In this document: positions 7,991 through 18,800 of the stretch, piece after piece
Position numbering within the stretch: the first letter of the stretch is position 1
Layout of the letters: each line of letters opens with the position of its first letter
NCBI GenBank assembly: GCA_041441455.1
Contig: JASDTB010000044.1
Span: forward strand, 1 to 64,000
Reading direction: 5' to 3'
DNA: 64,000 bases
DNA from: JAFIHK01 sp041441455
GTDB taxonomy: Bacteria > Bacteroidota > Bacteroidia > Bacteroidales > UBA932
The notes under the pieces: generated by a model
Database searches by the model: none
What the model saw: the letters and a program-made list of their open reading frames with translations, nothing else
Told to the model about the DNA's origin: nothing
Made by a program: the position numbers and the translations under genes

Positions 7991-10900
7991 ATGTCTTTCA
8001 AGAAAGAGATTAAGGTTAAAAGCAATTTCAACCAAATAACAATCGGGTTGGCTTCACCTGAGGAGATTCTAGAAAAATCTTCGGGTGAGGTTCTCAAACC
8101 CGAAACCGTCAACTATCGTACATACAAACCCGAAAGAGACGGTTTGTTCTGCGAACGCATCTTCGGTCCCTACAAAGATTACGAATGTCATTGCGGTAAA
8201 TACAAAAGAATAAGATATAGAGGTATTATTTGTGACCGTTGCGGTGTAGAAGTTACTGAGAAAAAGGTGAGACGTGAGAGAATGGGACACATTACTCTTA
8301 CTGTTCCTGTTGCTCATATCTGGTACTTCCGCTCTACTCCTAACAAAATTGGATACCTTTTAGGAATTCCTTCTAAAAAATTGGAGGCAATTATCTACTA
8401 TGAGAGATATATTGTAATCCAACCTGGTATCAAAGCTAAAGATGGTATCAAGGCTCTTGATTTCCTTACAGAAGACGAATACCTAAATATTCTCGATTCT
8501 CTACCAAGAGAGAACCAGCTTCTTGATGATACAGACCCTAATAAGTTTGTAGCAGGTATGGGTGCTGAGGCTATCTACAAAATGTTAGAGAAAATCAACC
8601 TAGATGATCTTTCATATGAGCTTCGTCACAAAACGAATACTGAGACTTCACAACAACGTAAGGCTGAAGCGCTAAAACGTCTAAGTGTTGTTGAAGCATT
8701 CCGCGAATCTCAAGATGTAAATAAACCAGAATGGATGATTTTAAAAGTCATCCCTGTAATTCCACCAGAATTAAGACCATTAGTTCCTTTGGATGGAGGT
8801 CGCTTCGCTACTTCCGATCTAAATGATCTATATAGAAGAGTTATTATTCGTAACAATCGTCTTAAGAGACTTATCGAGATTAAAGCTCCTGAAGTTATCT
8901 TAAGAAATGAGAAACGTATGCTTCAAGAGGCTGTTGACTCGTTGTTCGATAACTCAAGAAAATCTAATGCTGTTAAAACAGAGGCTAACAGAACACTTAA
9001 GTCTTTATCAGACAGTTTGAAAGGTAAACAAGGACGTTTCCGTCAGAATTTGCTGGGTAAGCGTGTTGACTACTCTGCTCGTTCGGTAATTGTCGTTGGT
9101 CCTGAACTAAAAATGCACGAGTGTGGTATTCCTAAAGATATGGCAGCAGAACTTTACAAACCATTTATCATTAGAAAACTAATTGAAAGAGGTATTGTTA
9201 AGACAGTTAAATCTGCTAAGAAGATTGTAGATAGAAAGGATCCTGTAATTTGGGATATCCTTGAGAATGTGATGAAGGGTCATCCGGTGATGTTAAACCG
9301 TGCTCCTACCCTCCACCGTCTTGGTATTCAAGCATTCCAACCTAAGCTTATTGAAGGAAAAGCAATCCAACTTCACCCACTATCTTGTACTGCGTTCAAC
9401 GCCGACTTCGACGGTGACCAGATGGCAGTTCACTTGCCTCTTGGCAATGCTGCTATTCTAGAGGCTCAGCTTTTGATGCTTGGTTCACACAACATTCTTA
9501 ACCCTGCAAATGGAGCCCCTATTACTGTCCCTTCTCAAGACATGGTGCTTGGACTTTATTACATTACCAAACCTAGGCCTGGTGCTCAAGGTGAAGGAAT
9601 GAAATTCTATGGTCCAGAAGAGGTTATCATTGGATATAACGAAGGTAGAGTTGCTTTGCACGCAGAGATTGAAGTTCGTATTCCTGCAGACTTCATGGAT
9701 TTGAGCAAAGGTTATATATTAAAGAAAACTACTGTAGGTAGAGTATTGTTCAACCAAGTTGTTCCTCCTCAAGTAGGATATATCAATGAGGTTTTAACTA
9801 AGAAATCATTGAGAGACATCATTGGTATGGTTCTTAAAGTTTCTGGTGTTGCAAGAACTGCTCAATTCCTAGATGACATTAAAGAGATTGGTTATAAGAT
9901 GGCGTTTAAAGGCGGTCTATCTTTCAACTTAGCTGATGTTATCATTCCTGAAGAGAAACAAAGTCTAATCGAAGAGGGTTACAAACAAGTTGAGAATATC
10001 ATGTTCTCGTACAATAACGGTTTGATAACCAACAACGAAAGATATAACCAGATTATTGATATCTGGACAACAACTAACTCTAAGTTAACAAACATCGTTG
10101 AAAAGAGAATTGCAACTGACAAACAAGGATTCAACCCTGTTTATATGATGCTTCACTCAGGTGCCCGTGGTTCGAAAGAGCAGATTCGTCAGCTCTCTGG
10201 TATGCGTGGTCTGATGGCGAAACCTCAAAAGTCAGGTTCAACAAGTGCAGAGATTATCGAAAACCCAATTCTTTCTAACTTTAAAGAGGGTCTATCGGTT
10301 CTTGAGTACTTTATCTCAACCCACGGTGCTCGTAAAGGTCTTGCCGATACGGCTCTTAAAACAGCCGATGCTGGTTACCTAACCCGTCGTCTAGTAGACG
10401 TTTCTCATGATGTTATTATTAACGAAGAGGATTGCGGAACTCTAAGAGGACTTGTTGCGACAGCTATCAAAAATAAAGATGAAATTGTAGAATCGCTATA
10501 CGATAGAATTCTTGGTAGAACATCTCTGCACGATATCTATAACCCATTAACTGGCGAAAGAATTATCCAAGCTGGTGAAGAGATTACAGAAGAGATTGCT
10601 GCGTTGATTCAATCATTACCTATCGAACATGTAGAGATTAGATCCGTTCTAACTTGCGAATCTAAGAAAGGTGTTTGTGCTCGTTGTTATGGTAGAAACC
10701 TATCTAACGGCAGAATGGTTCAAAAAGGAGAGGTTGTAGGAGTTATTGCTGCTCAATCAATCGGTGAACCAGGTACTCAGCTTACTCTACGTACATTCCA
10801 CGTCGGTGGTACTGCATCAAGTATTGCATCTGAAAACGAAATTGTTTCACGTTACGAAGGACGACTCGAGTTCGACGAACTTAAGACTCTTACAAAAGAG

Positions 10901-12250
10901 TTAGAGGGTGGCGAAAAACAAGAGATTGTTATCGGACGTACAGCTGAAATGAGAATCGTCGACATTAATACAGGTATTTCACTTTCACAACATAATATCC
11001 CTTATGGTGCTACACTATTCTTCAAAGATGGCGATAGCGTTAAGAAAGGAGACAAAATCTGTGAATGGGATGCTTATAACGCAGTTACAATTGCTGAATA
11101 TGGTGGAAAGGTTGCGTTTGACAGTTTAATCGAAGGTGTTACATATCGCGAAGAGGCTGCAGACGAATACTCAATGCACAAAGAGAAAGTTGTTATTGAG
11201 TCTAGAGACAAGTCTCGTAACCCTACCATTAAGATCATGGAAGACAAGATGGAGTTGAAACAGTACAACTTACCTGTTGGAGCTCACATCATGGTTGAAA
11301 ATGGTCAAAAGATTAAGTCTGGAGACATTATCGTTAAAATCCCTAGAGCTATTGGTAAATCTGGTGACATCACTGGTGGTCTTCCACGTGTAACCGAACT
11401 ATTCGAAGCACGTAACCCTTCTAATCCTGCAATCGTTGCTGAAATCAACGGTGAAGTTCAGATGGGTAAGATTAAACGTGGTAATCGCGAAATCATTATC
11501 AGATCTAAGACTGGTGAAGAGAAACGCTACTCAGTTCCATTGTCTAAACAGATCCTTGTTCAAGAGAATGACTATGTAAGAGCTGGTATGCCGCTTTCTG
11601 ACGGAGCTATCTCTCCAACAGATATTCTTGCAATCCAAGGTCCTACTAAAGTTCAAGAGTACATCGTTAATGAGATTCAAGAGGTTTACCGTCTACAAGG
11701 TGTGAAAATCAACGACAAACACTTCGAAATCATTGTTAGACAAATGATGAGAAAGGTTGAAATAGTTGATCCAGGTGATACAAGATTTTTACCAGAACAA
11801 CTTGTTGATAAATGGGAGTTTATGCACGAAAATGACGAAATTTACGACAAGAAAGTAGTTATTGATAGTGGAGATTCTACAGAATTAAAACCTGGTCAAA
11901 TTGTTACAGTACGTCGTCTAAGAGAAGAAAACTCTACGCTTAAACGTAAAGATCTTAAGCCAGTTGAAGCTCGCGACGCTATGCCTGCCACATCTAACCA
12001 AATTCTGCAAGGTATCACTAGAGCTGCTCTTAGAACAAATAGCTTTATGTCTGCTGCATCATTCCAAGAGACAACAAAAGTTCTTAGTGAAGCTGCAATC
12101 CATGGTAAGAAAGATTACCTTGAAGGTCTTAAAGAGAATGTTATCTGCGGACATCTTATTCCAGCAGGTACAGGTACTAGAGAATTCGAAAAGGTTATCG
12201 TTGCCTCTATGGACGATTATCAAAGAATGGCAAGATCTAAGAAAGAGTAA
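7991..12250 (+). CDS. rpoC: DNA-directed RNA polymerase beta' subunit
   Basis: RpoC carries the catalytic Mg-binding loop of RNA polymerase, seen here as NADFDGDQMAVH near residue 465. The N-terminal zinc ribbon (CHCGKYKRIRYRGIICDRC, about 66-84) and the second zinc site (CESKKGVCARCYG) are both complete. The trigger-loop region GSARGSKEQIRQLSGMRGL is represented by GARGSKEQIRQLSGMRG. At 1419 residues it has the usual Bacteroidota length. The gene ends the cluster just before a strong terminator. Confidence 0.99.
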   Translation: MSFKKEIKVKSNFNQITIGLASPEEILEKSSGEVLKPETVNYRTYKPERDGLFCERIFGPYKDYECHCGKYKRIRYRGIICDRCGVEVTEKKVRRERMGHITLTVPVAHIWYFRSTPNKIGYLLGIPSKKLEAIIYYERYIVIQPGIKAKDGIKALDFLTEDEYLNILDSLPRENQLLDDTDPNKFVAGMGAEAIYKMLEKINLDDLSYELRHKTNTETSQQRKAEALKRLSVVEAFRESQDVNKPEWMILKVIPVIPPELRPLVPLDGGRFATSDLNDLYRRVIIRNNRLKRLIEIKAPEVILRNEKRMLQEAVDSLFDNSRKSNAVKTEANRTLKSLSDSLKGKQGRFRQNLLGKRVDYSARSVIVVGPELKMHECGIPKDMAAELYKPFIIRKLIERGIVKTVKSAKKIVDRKDPVIWDILENVMKGHPVMLNRAPTLHRLGIQAFQPKLIEGKAIQLHPLSCTAFNADFDGDQMAVHLPLGNAAILEAQLLMLGSHNILNPANGAPITVPSQDMVLGLYYITKPRPGAQGEGMKFYGPEEVIIGYNEGRVALHAEIEVRIPADFMDLSKGYILKKTTVGRVLFNQVVPPQVGYINEVLTKKSLRDIIGMVLKVSGVARTAQFLDDIKEIGYKMAFKGGLSFNLADVIIPEEKQSLIEEGYKQVENIMFSYNNGLITNNERYNQIIDIWTTTNSKLTNIVEKRIATDKQGFNPVYMMLHSGARGSKEQIRQLSGMRGLMAKPQKSGSTSAEIIENPILSNFKEGLSVLEYFISTHGARKGLADTALKTADAGYLTRRLVDVSHDVIINEEDCGTLRGLVATAIKNKDEIVESLYDRILGRTSLHDIYNPLTGERIIQAGEEITEEIAALIQSLPIEHVEIRSVLTCESKKGVCARCYGRNLSNGRMVQKGEVVGVIAAQSIGEPGTQLTLRTFHVGGTASSIASENEIVSRYEGRLEFDELKTLTKELEGGEKQEIVIGRTAEMRIVDINTGISLSQHNIPYGATLFFKDGDSVKKGDKICEWDAYNAVTIAEYGGKVAFDSLIEGVTYREEAADEYSMHKEKVVIESRDKSRNPTIKIMEDKMELKQYNLPVGAHIMVENGQKIKSGDIIVKIPRAIGKSGDITGGLPRVTELFEARNPSNPAIVAEINGEVQMGKIKRGNREIIIRSKTGEEKRYSVPLSKQILVQENDYVRAGMPLSDGAISPTDILAIQGPTKVQEYIVNEIQEVYRLQGVKINDKHFEIIVRQMMRKVEIVDPGDTRFLPEQLVDKWEFMHENDEIYDKKVVIDSGDSTELKPGQIVTVRRLREENSTLKRKDLKPVEARDAMPATSNQILQGITRAALRTNSFMSAASFQETTKVLSEAAIHGKKDYLEGLKENVICGHLIPAGTGTREFEKVIVASMDDYQRMARSKKE

Positions 12251-12271
12251 TCCTTCTAAGATTCTAAATAC

Positions 12272-12304
12272 AAAAAGAGGCTGCCAAATTTGGCAGCCTC
12301 TTTT
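12272..12304. terminator. Strong intrinsic terminator after rpoC
   Basis: A perfect ten-pair stem GAGGCTGCCA / TGGCAGCCTC with loop AATT is flanked by AAAAA before and TTTT after, so it can work on both strands. It separates rpoC (+) from the minus-strand peptidase gene that ends at 12332. Near-identical stems recur at 24221 and 35515. Confidence 0.93.
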
Positions 12305-12331
12305 ATTATAAACTAATAGATATTCTGTTAC

Positions 12332-14209
12332 TTATCTAACATTAATTCTAACAGGTGGAGCTAATGGAACAAAAGTTAGAGGATTATAACTCTTAGTCAT
12401 CGATAAAACTGCAGCTGTCGGTGCTTTTTGAATATCTGATGCCACAAAGTTATCAAGGTTATAAGTACCTCCGGAAACTCTCATAATCTTCTTCACAGCA
12501 GCCTCCCTCGAAGGAGCACTAAAATAAGGAATATTATTAATCATACAACTTGTTTGCTCCGATCTCCAGGCTCCTAAACTATAATAATATGCACCTTCAA
12601 AAGCACCTACTCTACTGTAGCCAGTTTTTCCAACAAAATGTTTCCATTTAACTAAAGTTAAATCGCTTGTAACATCAACATTAGAATAATAGCCTAAGGC
12701 GGACCAATCCTGTAAATCCTTTTTATCTTCAGCTGTAATAGTCTTCCCTGTGTTATTAATATATTCATCAGCTAAACCAGCCCATCCATGTCCGCCTGCC
12801 TCATGATGTACAAGATCTACATAATGCGCTCCCACATTAGAGTTCCTACTTACAGGGCAAATAGCAACAGCCTTTCCGTCAGACCACATCCAACAAGTAC
12901 CTGCATATCTATTTTGATTTAATATCAATATTACTAAGGTTGTTCTCAGTTTTGCATCTGTCATTCCAGGTATTTTCTTTGCATATAGAAATACTTTATC
13001 AGTATTTGCCGACAAGGAAGATCCTCCGTTAAATGAACTACTAAAGCAAGTATTTTTAGTTATACTTTTATCAGCTTGAGTAACTCCACTCTCTGCAGAA
13101 TAACCCGCCAATTTATATACTTTAAAATAATTACGATAAGATTTATATGGTTCAACATTGAAAAAACCTTCAATTCCCATATTTGCATCTTGGTCGAAAA
13201 GTCCTCCGTCAGCAAAATCATTAGCGACATACCCATCACCAATTACAATTATTTCGCAAGGCGCTATTCCTAAAGTATTTGTTTGATATACTTTATACTC
13301 TCCATCGGCGTACGCGACATTTGTTCCTGTTGTAAATGTTCCGATATTTGAAACAACAACGCCTCCGAAACCATCATTTGATGTAACTTTCCAGTAATAA
13401 GTTGTAGAGGGTTGTAAAGATGATGCTGGAGAGATTGAGTTTGTTGTTGTATTTGACAATGCAACCCAATTTGTTTGATCAGTTGAATACTCTAATTTAT
13501 AAGTTACTACATCACCATCAGTATCTGTACTTTGAGTCCATTGGAAGAGAGGTAATCTATTTACCGATGTTTGTCCTTCAGTTGGAAAAGAAAGAATAGG
13601 TTTTGTAGGAGTATTATTTACCCCTCTCTCTTGAGCTACAGTAAATGTTTTTTGTGTTCCAGCATAGCTAACAGAAATGACTGTACTTCTAGACATTCCA
13701 GTATTAGCAGTAGCAGTTACGTTAACAACTCCATTACCTTTTCCACTTGTCGGAGTAATTGTTAGCCAAGGATAACCTTGAGGTACTACTAATTGCCAAG
13801 CAGTATTCGATGTTATATTTACCTGTTTTGTCTCACCAGTTTTTAGAAAAGCTAAAGCATTTTGACTTAGATTTAAGGTCGCTACAGCTTGACTTATTGA
13901 TACAGCCTTCTTAAGATCTTTACATGTAACTAATAATGAAGCCGTTCTAGTTTCTGTAGAATTATTATCAGTCGCTGTAATTGTTATCTCACCGTTTCCC
14001 GAACCATTAGTTGGTGTGGCAGTGCACCAGTTTGATGGTAATGAAACCGACCAATCTGTATTTGATGTTACTTGAATTTTTACAACACCGTCTACATTTG
14101 GTATTTCAACAGATGCTATACTTAACTTTAATTCTGGAGTTATCTCTTTTGTACAAGATAATGCTAATAGCAAAAATCCTATAAGAGATACTTTTAATAA
14201 AAATTTCAT
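12332..14209 (-). CDS. Surface lipoprotein with two BACON domains, an FN3-like domain and an M64-type metallopeptidase domain
   Basis: The start at 14209 is chosen over an upstream in-frame ATG because it gives a lipoprotein signal ending LALSC (Cys19). The 625-residue product has two BACON-like repeats (about 28-105 and 108-195), an FN3-like domain with TYYWKVTSNDG (about 200-300), then a domain resembling peptidase family M64 (IgA peptidase). The candidate zinc site is HEAGGHGWAGLADEY at about residue 469; it has one residue more between E and the second H than the classical HExxH. BACON domains are thought to bind mucin or sugars. It lies 3' of susC1-susD1, separated by an imperfect hairpin, and likely serves that transporter. 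The substrate is unknown. Confidence 0.82.
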   Translation of the reverse strand: MKFLLKVSLIGFLLLALSCTKEITPELKLSIASVEIPNVDGVVKIQVTSNTDWSVSLPSNWCTATPTNGSGNGEITITATDNNSTETRTASLLVTCKDLKKAVSISQAVATLNLSQNALAFLKTGETKQVNITSNTAWQLVVPQGYPWLTITPTSGKGNGVVNVTATANTGMSRSTVISVSYAGTQKTFTVAQERGVNNTPTKPILSFPTEGQTSVNRLPLFQWTQSTDTDGDVVTYKLEYSTDQTNWVALSNTTTNSISPASSLQPSTTYYWKVTSNDGFGGVVVSNIGTFTTGTNVAYADGEYKVYQTNTLGIAPCEIIVIGDGYVANDFADGGLFDQDANMGIEGFFNVEPYKSYRNYFKVYKLAGYSAESGVTQADKSITKNTCFSSSFNGGSSLSANTDKVFLYAKKIPGMTDAKLRTTLVILILNQNRYAGTCWMWSDGKAVAICPVSRNSNVGAHYVDLVHHEAGGHGWAGLADEYINNTGKTITAEDKKDLQDWSALGYYSNVDVTSDLTLVKWKHFVGKTGYSRVGAFEGAYYYSLGAWRSEQTSCMINNIPYFSAPSREAAVKKIMRVSGGTYNLDNFVASDIQKAPTAAVLSMTKSYNPLTFVPLAPPVRINVR

Positions 14210-14263
14210 ATTTGATAGTTTTGGTTTTAGTTTACAGATAATTAACAAATATAAGATTTTAAA

Positions 14264-14301
14264 AAGAGAAAAAAAAGAGGCCGTATAATAAATACGACCT
14301 C
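14264..14301 (-). terminator. Imperfect terminator between susD1 and the peptidase gene
   Basis: On the minus strand GAGGTCGTA (14301-14293) pairs with TACGGCCTC (14285-14277) around a 7-nt loop, with one non-Watson-Crick position, and is followed by a T-rich tract. It probably lowers, rather than abolishes, transcription from susD1 into the peptidase gene. Confidence 0.65.
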
Positions 14302-14322
14302 AAATTTTATCTAACTAAAATA

Positions 14323-15780
14323 CTATCTAGGATTTTGTACTTTAATATTTGGATTTCTATCAAATTCAGCTTGAGGAATTTGGAAGTTCCATCTATTATT
14401 ACCAGCAGCAATGGTAAATGTATGTGTTAAAGCATGATTACCATTACGAACCATAGGTCTGTTATATCTCTTAAGGTCGAAGTATTCAGTACCAATTTCT
14501 CCATAAAGTTCTTTTCTTCTTTCAACTAAAATTTCATCCACAAGAGCTTGACCTGTATTTGCTGATTGAACAGCATTAGGATCACGTTGTTTTTGTAGTT
14601 CATATAACAACGCAGCACCTTGTGCAGCTTTTGTTGGTTGTTGAGCCATAGCTTCAGCTTCAATTAGGTACATTTCAGCAGCTCTCATCATTACCCAGTC
14701 ACCATCAGCGTTAGGCTGGCGATCTTGGAATTTTCTTGCGCCATTTCTTGCCCAAGTTTTTGCTGCAGAAAATTGAGGAGAAGGTGTTACAAAAACATTT
14801 CTCATATCTGTTGCAGAGAAAAGAGCAACAAATGTATCGTTCACAAAGAAGTTTTTGTATCCAGCTTGAGGTCTGAAAATGTCAATATGAGAGAATAATG
14901 AAGCATATCCCCATGCTTGGTCAGGTTGGAAAGGAAATCCCCAAATCCATTCAGGAGTAGTAATACTATTAAATCCAGTAGATTGATAAGTTGTTTTATC
15001 CATTAAAGGATAACCAGCTCTAGCATTTCTTGCATCAGTTTCAGCAGCAGCCCAGTTTCTCATCTCTAAATGAACATTTGCCCTAAATCCTAAAGCAACA
15101 TTTTTATTAATTCTGAATTTAGCCGTTCTTACTTCAGTTAAATTATCTACTGCAAAATTTAAATCACTTAAAATTTGATCATAAACAGCTTTTACAGATG
15201 CTCTATCATTACCTTTTGTTTGAGCAGTTGTTGGTTCTGTGTAAAGAGGAACGCATGGAGTTGTATTAACATCAGCTACGTTAGCGTATGAAAATTGATA
15301 TTCTCTTGCTAGACAAAAATAAGATAGTCCTCTAATTGCTCTAAGTTCAGCAATATATTTATTTTTAATATCTTGAGAAACAGAAGAACCTTCAATTCCT
15401 GCTATTTTTGTATTTACGTCATTGATAATTTTATAGAACATAGCCCAATGGTAGCCAGTTTGATACCCAGTAGCAGCTGTGATTGATTCTCTCCACCAAG
15501 ATTCATATGTCCACCATTGACCTGGGTTTGATATAATATCATTACCCATGAAATCAAAACCTAGGTAATAGTATCTTAATCCAACAGTTACGTGTCTATC
15601 ATAATAATAGTCTCTTAGTAGTCCAATTGAACCTACAACAGCATTATTTATCGACTGCTCATTTACGTAAAGTACATTTGGGGTAACTGTTCCACTATGA
15701 GGCTCCGCTTTATTGATCCATTCATTTCCGCAACTTGCAAAAATCAGAACCCCAACTATTGATATAAATAATTTTTTCAT
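14323..15780 (-). CDS. SusD/RagB-family nutrient-binding lipoprotein (SusD1)
   Basis: SusD-like lipoproteins form the lid of the outer-membrane SusCD transporter and bind the substrate. The ATG at 15780 gives MKKLFISIVGVLIFASC, a lipoprotein signal with Cys17; an ATG nine bases upstream is less likely. The 485-residue product shows the RagB/SusD pattern: an early NNAVVGSIGLLRDYYY helix, GLSYFCLAREYQ (about 150), RAAEMYLIEAEAMA (about 360), and the C-terminal DEILVERRKELYGE. It follows susC1 after 20 bases. No sugar or peptide preference can be read from the sequence alone. Confidence 0.93.
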   Translation of the reverse strand: MKKLFISIVGVLIFASCGNEWINKAEPHSGTVTPNVLYVNEQSINNAVVGSIGLLRDYYYDRHVTVGLRYYYLGFDFMGNDIISNPGQWWTYESWWRESITAATGYQTGYHWAMFYKIINDVNTKIAGIEGSSVSQDIKNKYIAELRAIRGLSYFCLAREYQFSYANVADVNTTPCVPLYTEPTTAQTKGNDRASVKAVYDQILSDLNFAVDNLTEVRTAKFRINKNVALGFRANVHLEMRNWAAAETDARNARAGYPLMDKTTYQSTGFNSITTPEWIWGFPFQPDQAWGYASLFSHIDIFRPQAGYKNFFVNDTFVALFSATDMRNVFVTPSPQFSAAKTWARNGARKFQDRQPNADGDWVMMRAAEMYLIEAEAMAQQPTKAAQGAALLYELQKQRDPNAVQSANTGQALVDEILVERRKELYGEIGTEYFDLKRYNRPMVRNGNHALTHTFTIAAGNNRWNFQIPQAEFDRNPNIKVQNPR

Positions 15781-15800
15781 TTTATACATTTTATAATTAA

Positions 15801-18800
15801 TTAAAATTCAATATTTAAACCTAAAGTCAGGACCTTCATCGATGAAGAAGTGTTAGATGTTATACCACCAAGACCTTGCTCAGGGTCTAGACCTTCGTGT
15901 CCAAAAATTGTGAATGGATTATCAGCATTCAAAGAAACTTTACATGAACTAATACCTAAATTCTTGATAGTTTTGAAGTTTGCAAGATCATAACCAATAG
16001 CAATGCTTCTGATTCTTAAATAGTCACCATTAACAAGCCAACGTGTTGAAGCACTGTTAAAGTTCATTGTTCCACCAGCTAGATAAGGAACATCGGTAAT
16101 ATCACCTGGCTTTTGCCATCTTCTTAATGCATCAACTGATGCTTGGTTACCTGTTCTATCACTACTGAACAAATGCATCAAACCAGATTTGTCTGTATCA
16201 ACAATTTTATGTCCGACAGCAAATGATGATATGATGTTTAGGGATATACCTTTCCAATTAAAGTTAGTGCTAATACCTCCCATAAATTTTGGAAGAGCGT
16301 CTCCTACTAAATATCTAGTTCCTGAAGAATATGTTTTAGTAGTCTCTCTTCCAGTTACAACTCCTTGTCCATCTACGACATCTTTATACCACATTGGTTT
16401 TCCATCTGCAGGATCAACTCCAGCAAAATCCCAAAGGTACCATGAGTAAATTGATTCACCAACTTGTATGCGTTTGTAATCTCCTGCATTAAAACCATTC
16501 TTTTGCTCTTCAGGTAATGCAGTCACTTTATTTCTTTGATAAGTAAAGTTAACTCCTAAATCCCAAGTGATATCCTTTGATTGATAAAGTAGTCCTTTCA
16601 TTTCAATTTCCAAACCATTATTTTTAACCTCACCAATATTATCGTTATAAGAAGTAATACCAGCAGAGATTGGTAATGGACGAGACATTAACAAATCAAC
16701 AGATTTTCTATTATAATAAGTAATTGCACCAGTGATTTTATTTGAAAATAGACCAAAATCAATACCTAAGTCAAGAGAAGCTTGGTTTTCCCAAGTAAGA
16801 TTATTATTACCTAATGTATTAACAATAGATCCTAATGATCCTAAGATATTCCAACCTGTAGAATATGTCGCCATATAAGGGAAATATCCAAGATTTTGTT
16901 GACCTGTAGTACCATAACTTGCGCGAAGTTTCAAAGTATTAATAATATTTGATGTTGATGCCATGAATGACTCATTAGCAATATTCCATCCTAAACCAAA
17001 TGAGTAGAAAGAACCCCAACGCGAATCTTGATAAAACCTAGATGTACCAGAGTATGTGTAAGATGCTGACAAGTGATAGCGATTGCTATAGTCGTAATTT
17101 GCGCGTGCTAAATACTTAAAGTCACGTGAAGCAGTTCTGTTAGAAGATGCTGTAATCAGGTTAGCTCCATAATCAAGTTCTTGATCTGCAAAATCGAATC
17201 CTCTTTTTTCAGCAGCTAGATAATCATATTGGAAGTCATAAGACTCTGTTCCCAAAAGTACATTTACGTGATGGTCACCATATGTTTTATCATATGTTAA
17301 AGTGTTTGTCCAAGTAATAGTAGAATAAGTATCTCTACTTCTTTGGCTACGTCCACCATAAGCAGTACCATCACCAATTAAGTTATTGTAATATTGTTTT
17401 CCAGCTAAGAAATAATATTCAACGCCTAATACTGATTTAAGAGTGAAGTCTTTCAAAAATTTAGCTTCAGCAAATGCTGAGTTATTTGACGCAAAACGGT
17501 CAGTAGTTATCACATCATACATAAAAGTTCCAAGTGGGTTTGAACCAGCAAAAACTGGACGATCAACTCCCCAAACGGTATTTCTACCATAATCTGGAAT
17601 TAGACCACCGTTTGCGTTATATCTCATACTTCCATCTTTGTTTCTTTCATATGCAGGATAAACATTCGCTACCGAACGAACAAATAAAATAGAGTTACGT
17701 ATTGAAGATCCACCTTGGGTAGGATAGTTTTGTTTACTGTAAGTTAAACCCATGTTTAAACCCATTTTCAACCAATTAGAAACGCCACCATCAATTTTAC
17801 CTCTAACTGAATAACGGTTAAATTTTGACATTTTCACAAGACCTTCATCGTCTAAGTAAGCACCAGAAATCATAAAGCGACTATTATCACTTCCACCTAA
17901 TGCTTGAATAGTGTACTCTTGTCTTTTACCAATTTGGAAAAGAGCTTTCTCCCAATTTTCTTCGTAAAGTAAAATTGCATTTGATTTAACCTTTCCATCA
18001 GTTCCTACAGGCTGAGCCTCTGCGTGATAAGGATTGTAAACCAATGATGGGATCAATTTAGTAGATGCATTTAGTCTTGCTGTAGCATCATTAACTAGGC
18101 CTGTTCTCAAATCATCCATGTAAAGTCTTTCCCAATTAAGCTCCATATACTGATTTGTATTTAAATACTCATAATCCTTAACAGCCTTAGTAGAAATACC
18201 ATAAGAAGCAGATGCTGAGATTTTTGTTTTACCAGGACGACCCATTTTAGTAGCAATTACGATCACACCAGCAGCAGCTTTTGAACCATAAAGAGCAGTA
18301 GAGTTTGCGTCTTTCAACACTGTAAACGATTCAATATCATTAGGGTTGATAGAGTTTAAGTTACCATTATAGATAACACCATCAACAACAATAAGAGGGT
18401 CATTTGAACCAGAAAGTGAACCAATACCACGAATACGAATTGTAGCATTTTCACCTGGTTGACCATTTGTGTTAACAACCATTACACCTGATGCTAATCC
18501 CTGTAATGCTTTTGATACTGAACTAACTTTTAGGTTTTTAATTTCGTCCGCTTTAACGATAGATGCTGTTCCTGTAAAAGCTTTCTTCGATTGAGGGCCA
18601 TATGCTGTTAAGACAACTTCCTCAAGATTTTTAGAATCAGCTTTAATCTGTACATCAATTACAGATCTACCATTAACAGGAACCTCAATTGTTTGGTATC
18701 CGATACCTCCGAAAACCAAAACGGCTTGTCCATTAGGAACGGCAATAGCATATTTACCGTCAACATCAGTGTAAGCACCGGTAGTTGTACCTTTCACAGA

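Noticed and set aside
11964..12311. Open frame of 115 codons overlapping the 3' end of rpoC on the same strand
   Set aside because: It lies inside the conserved rpoC C-terminus in another frame and runs into the terminator; no recognisable protein features.
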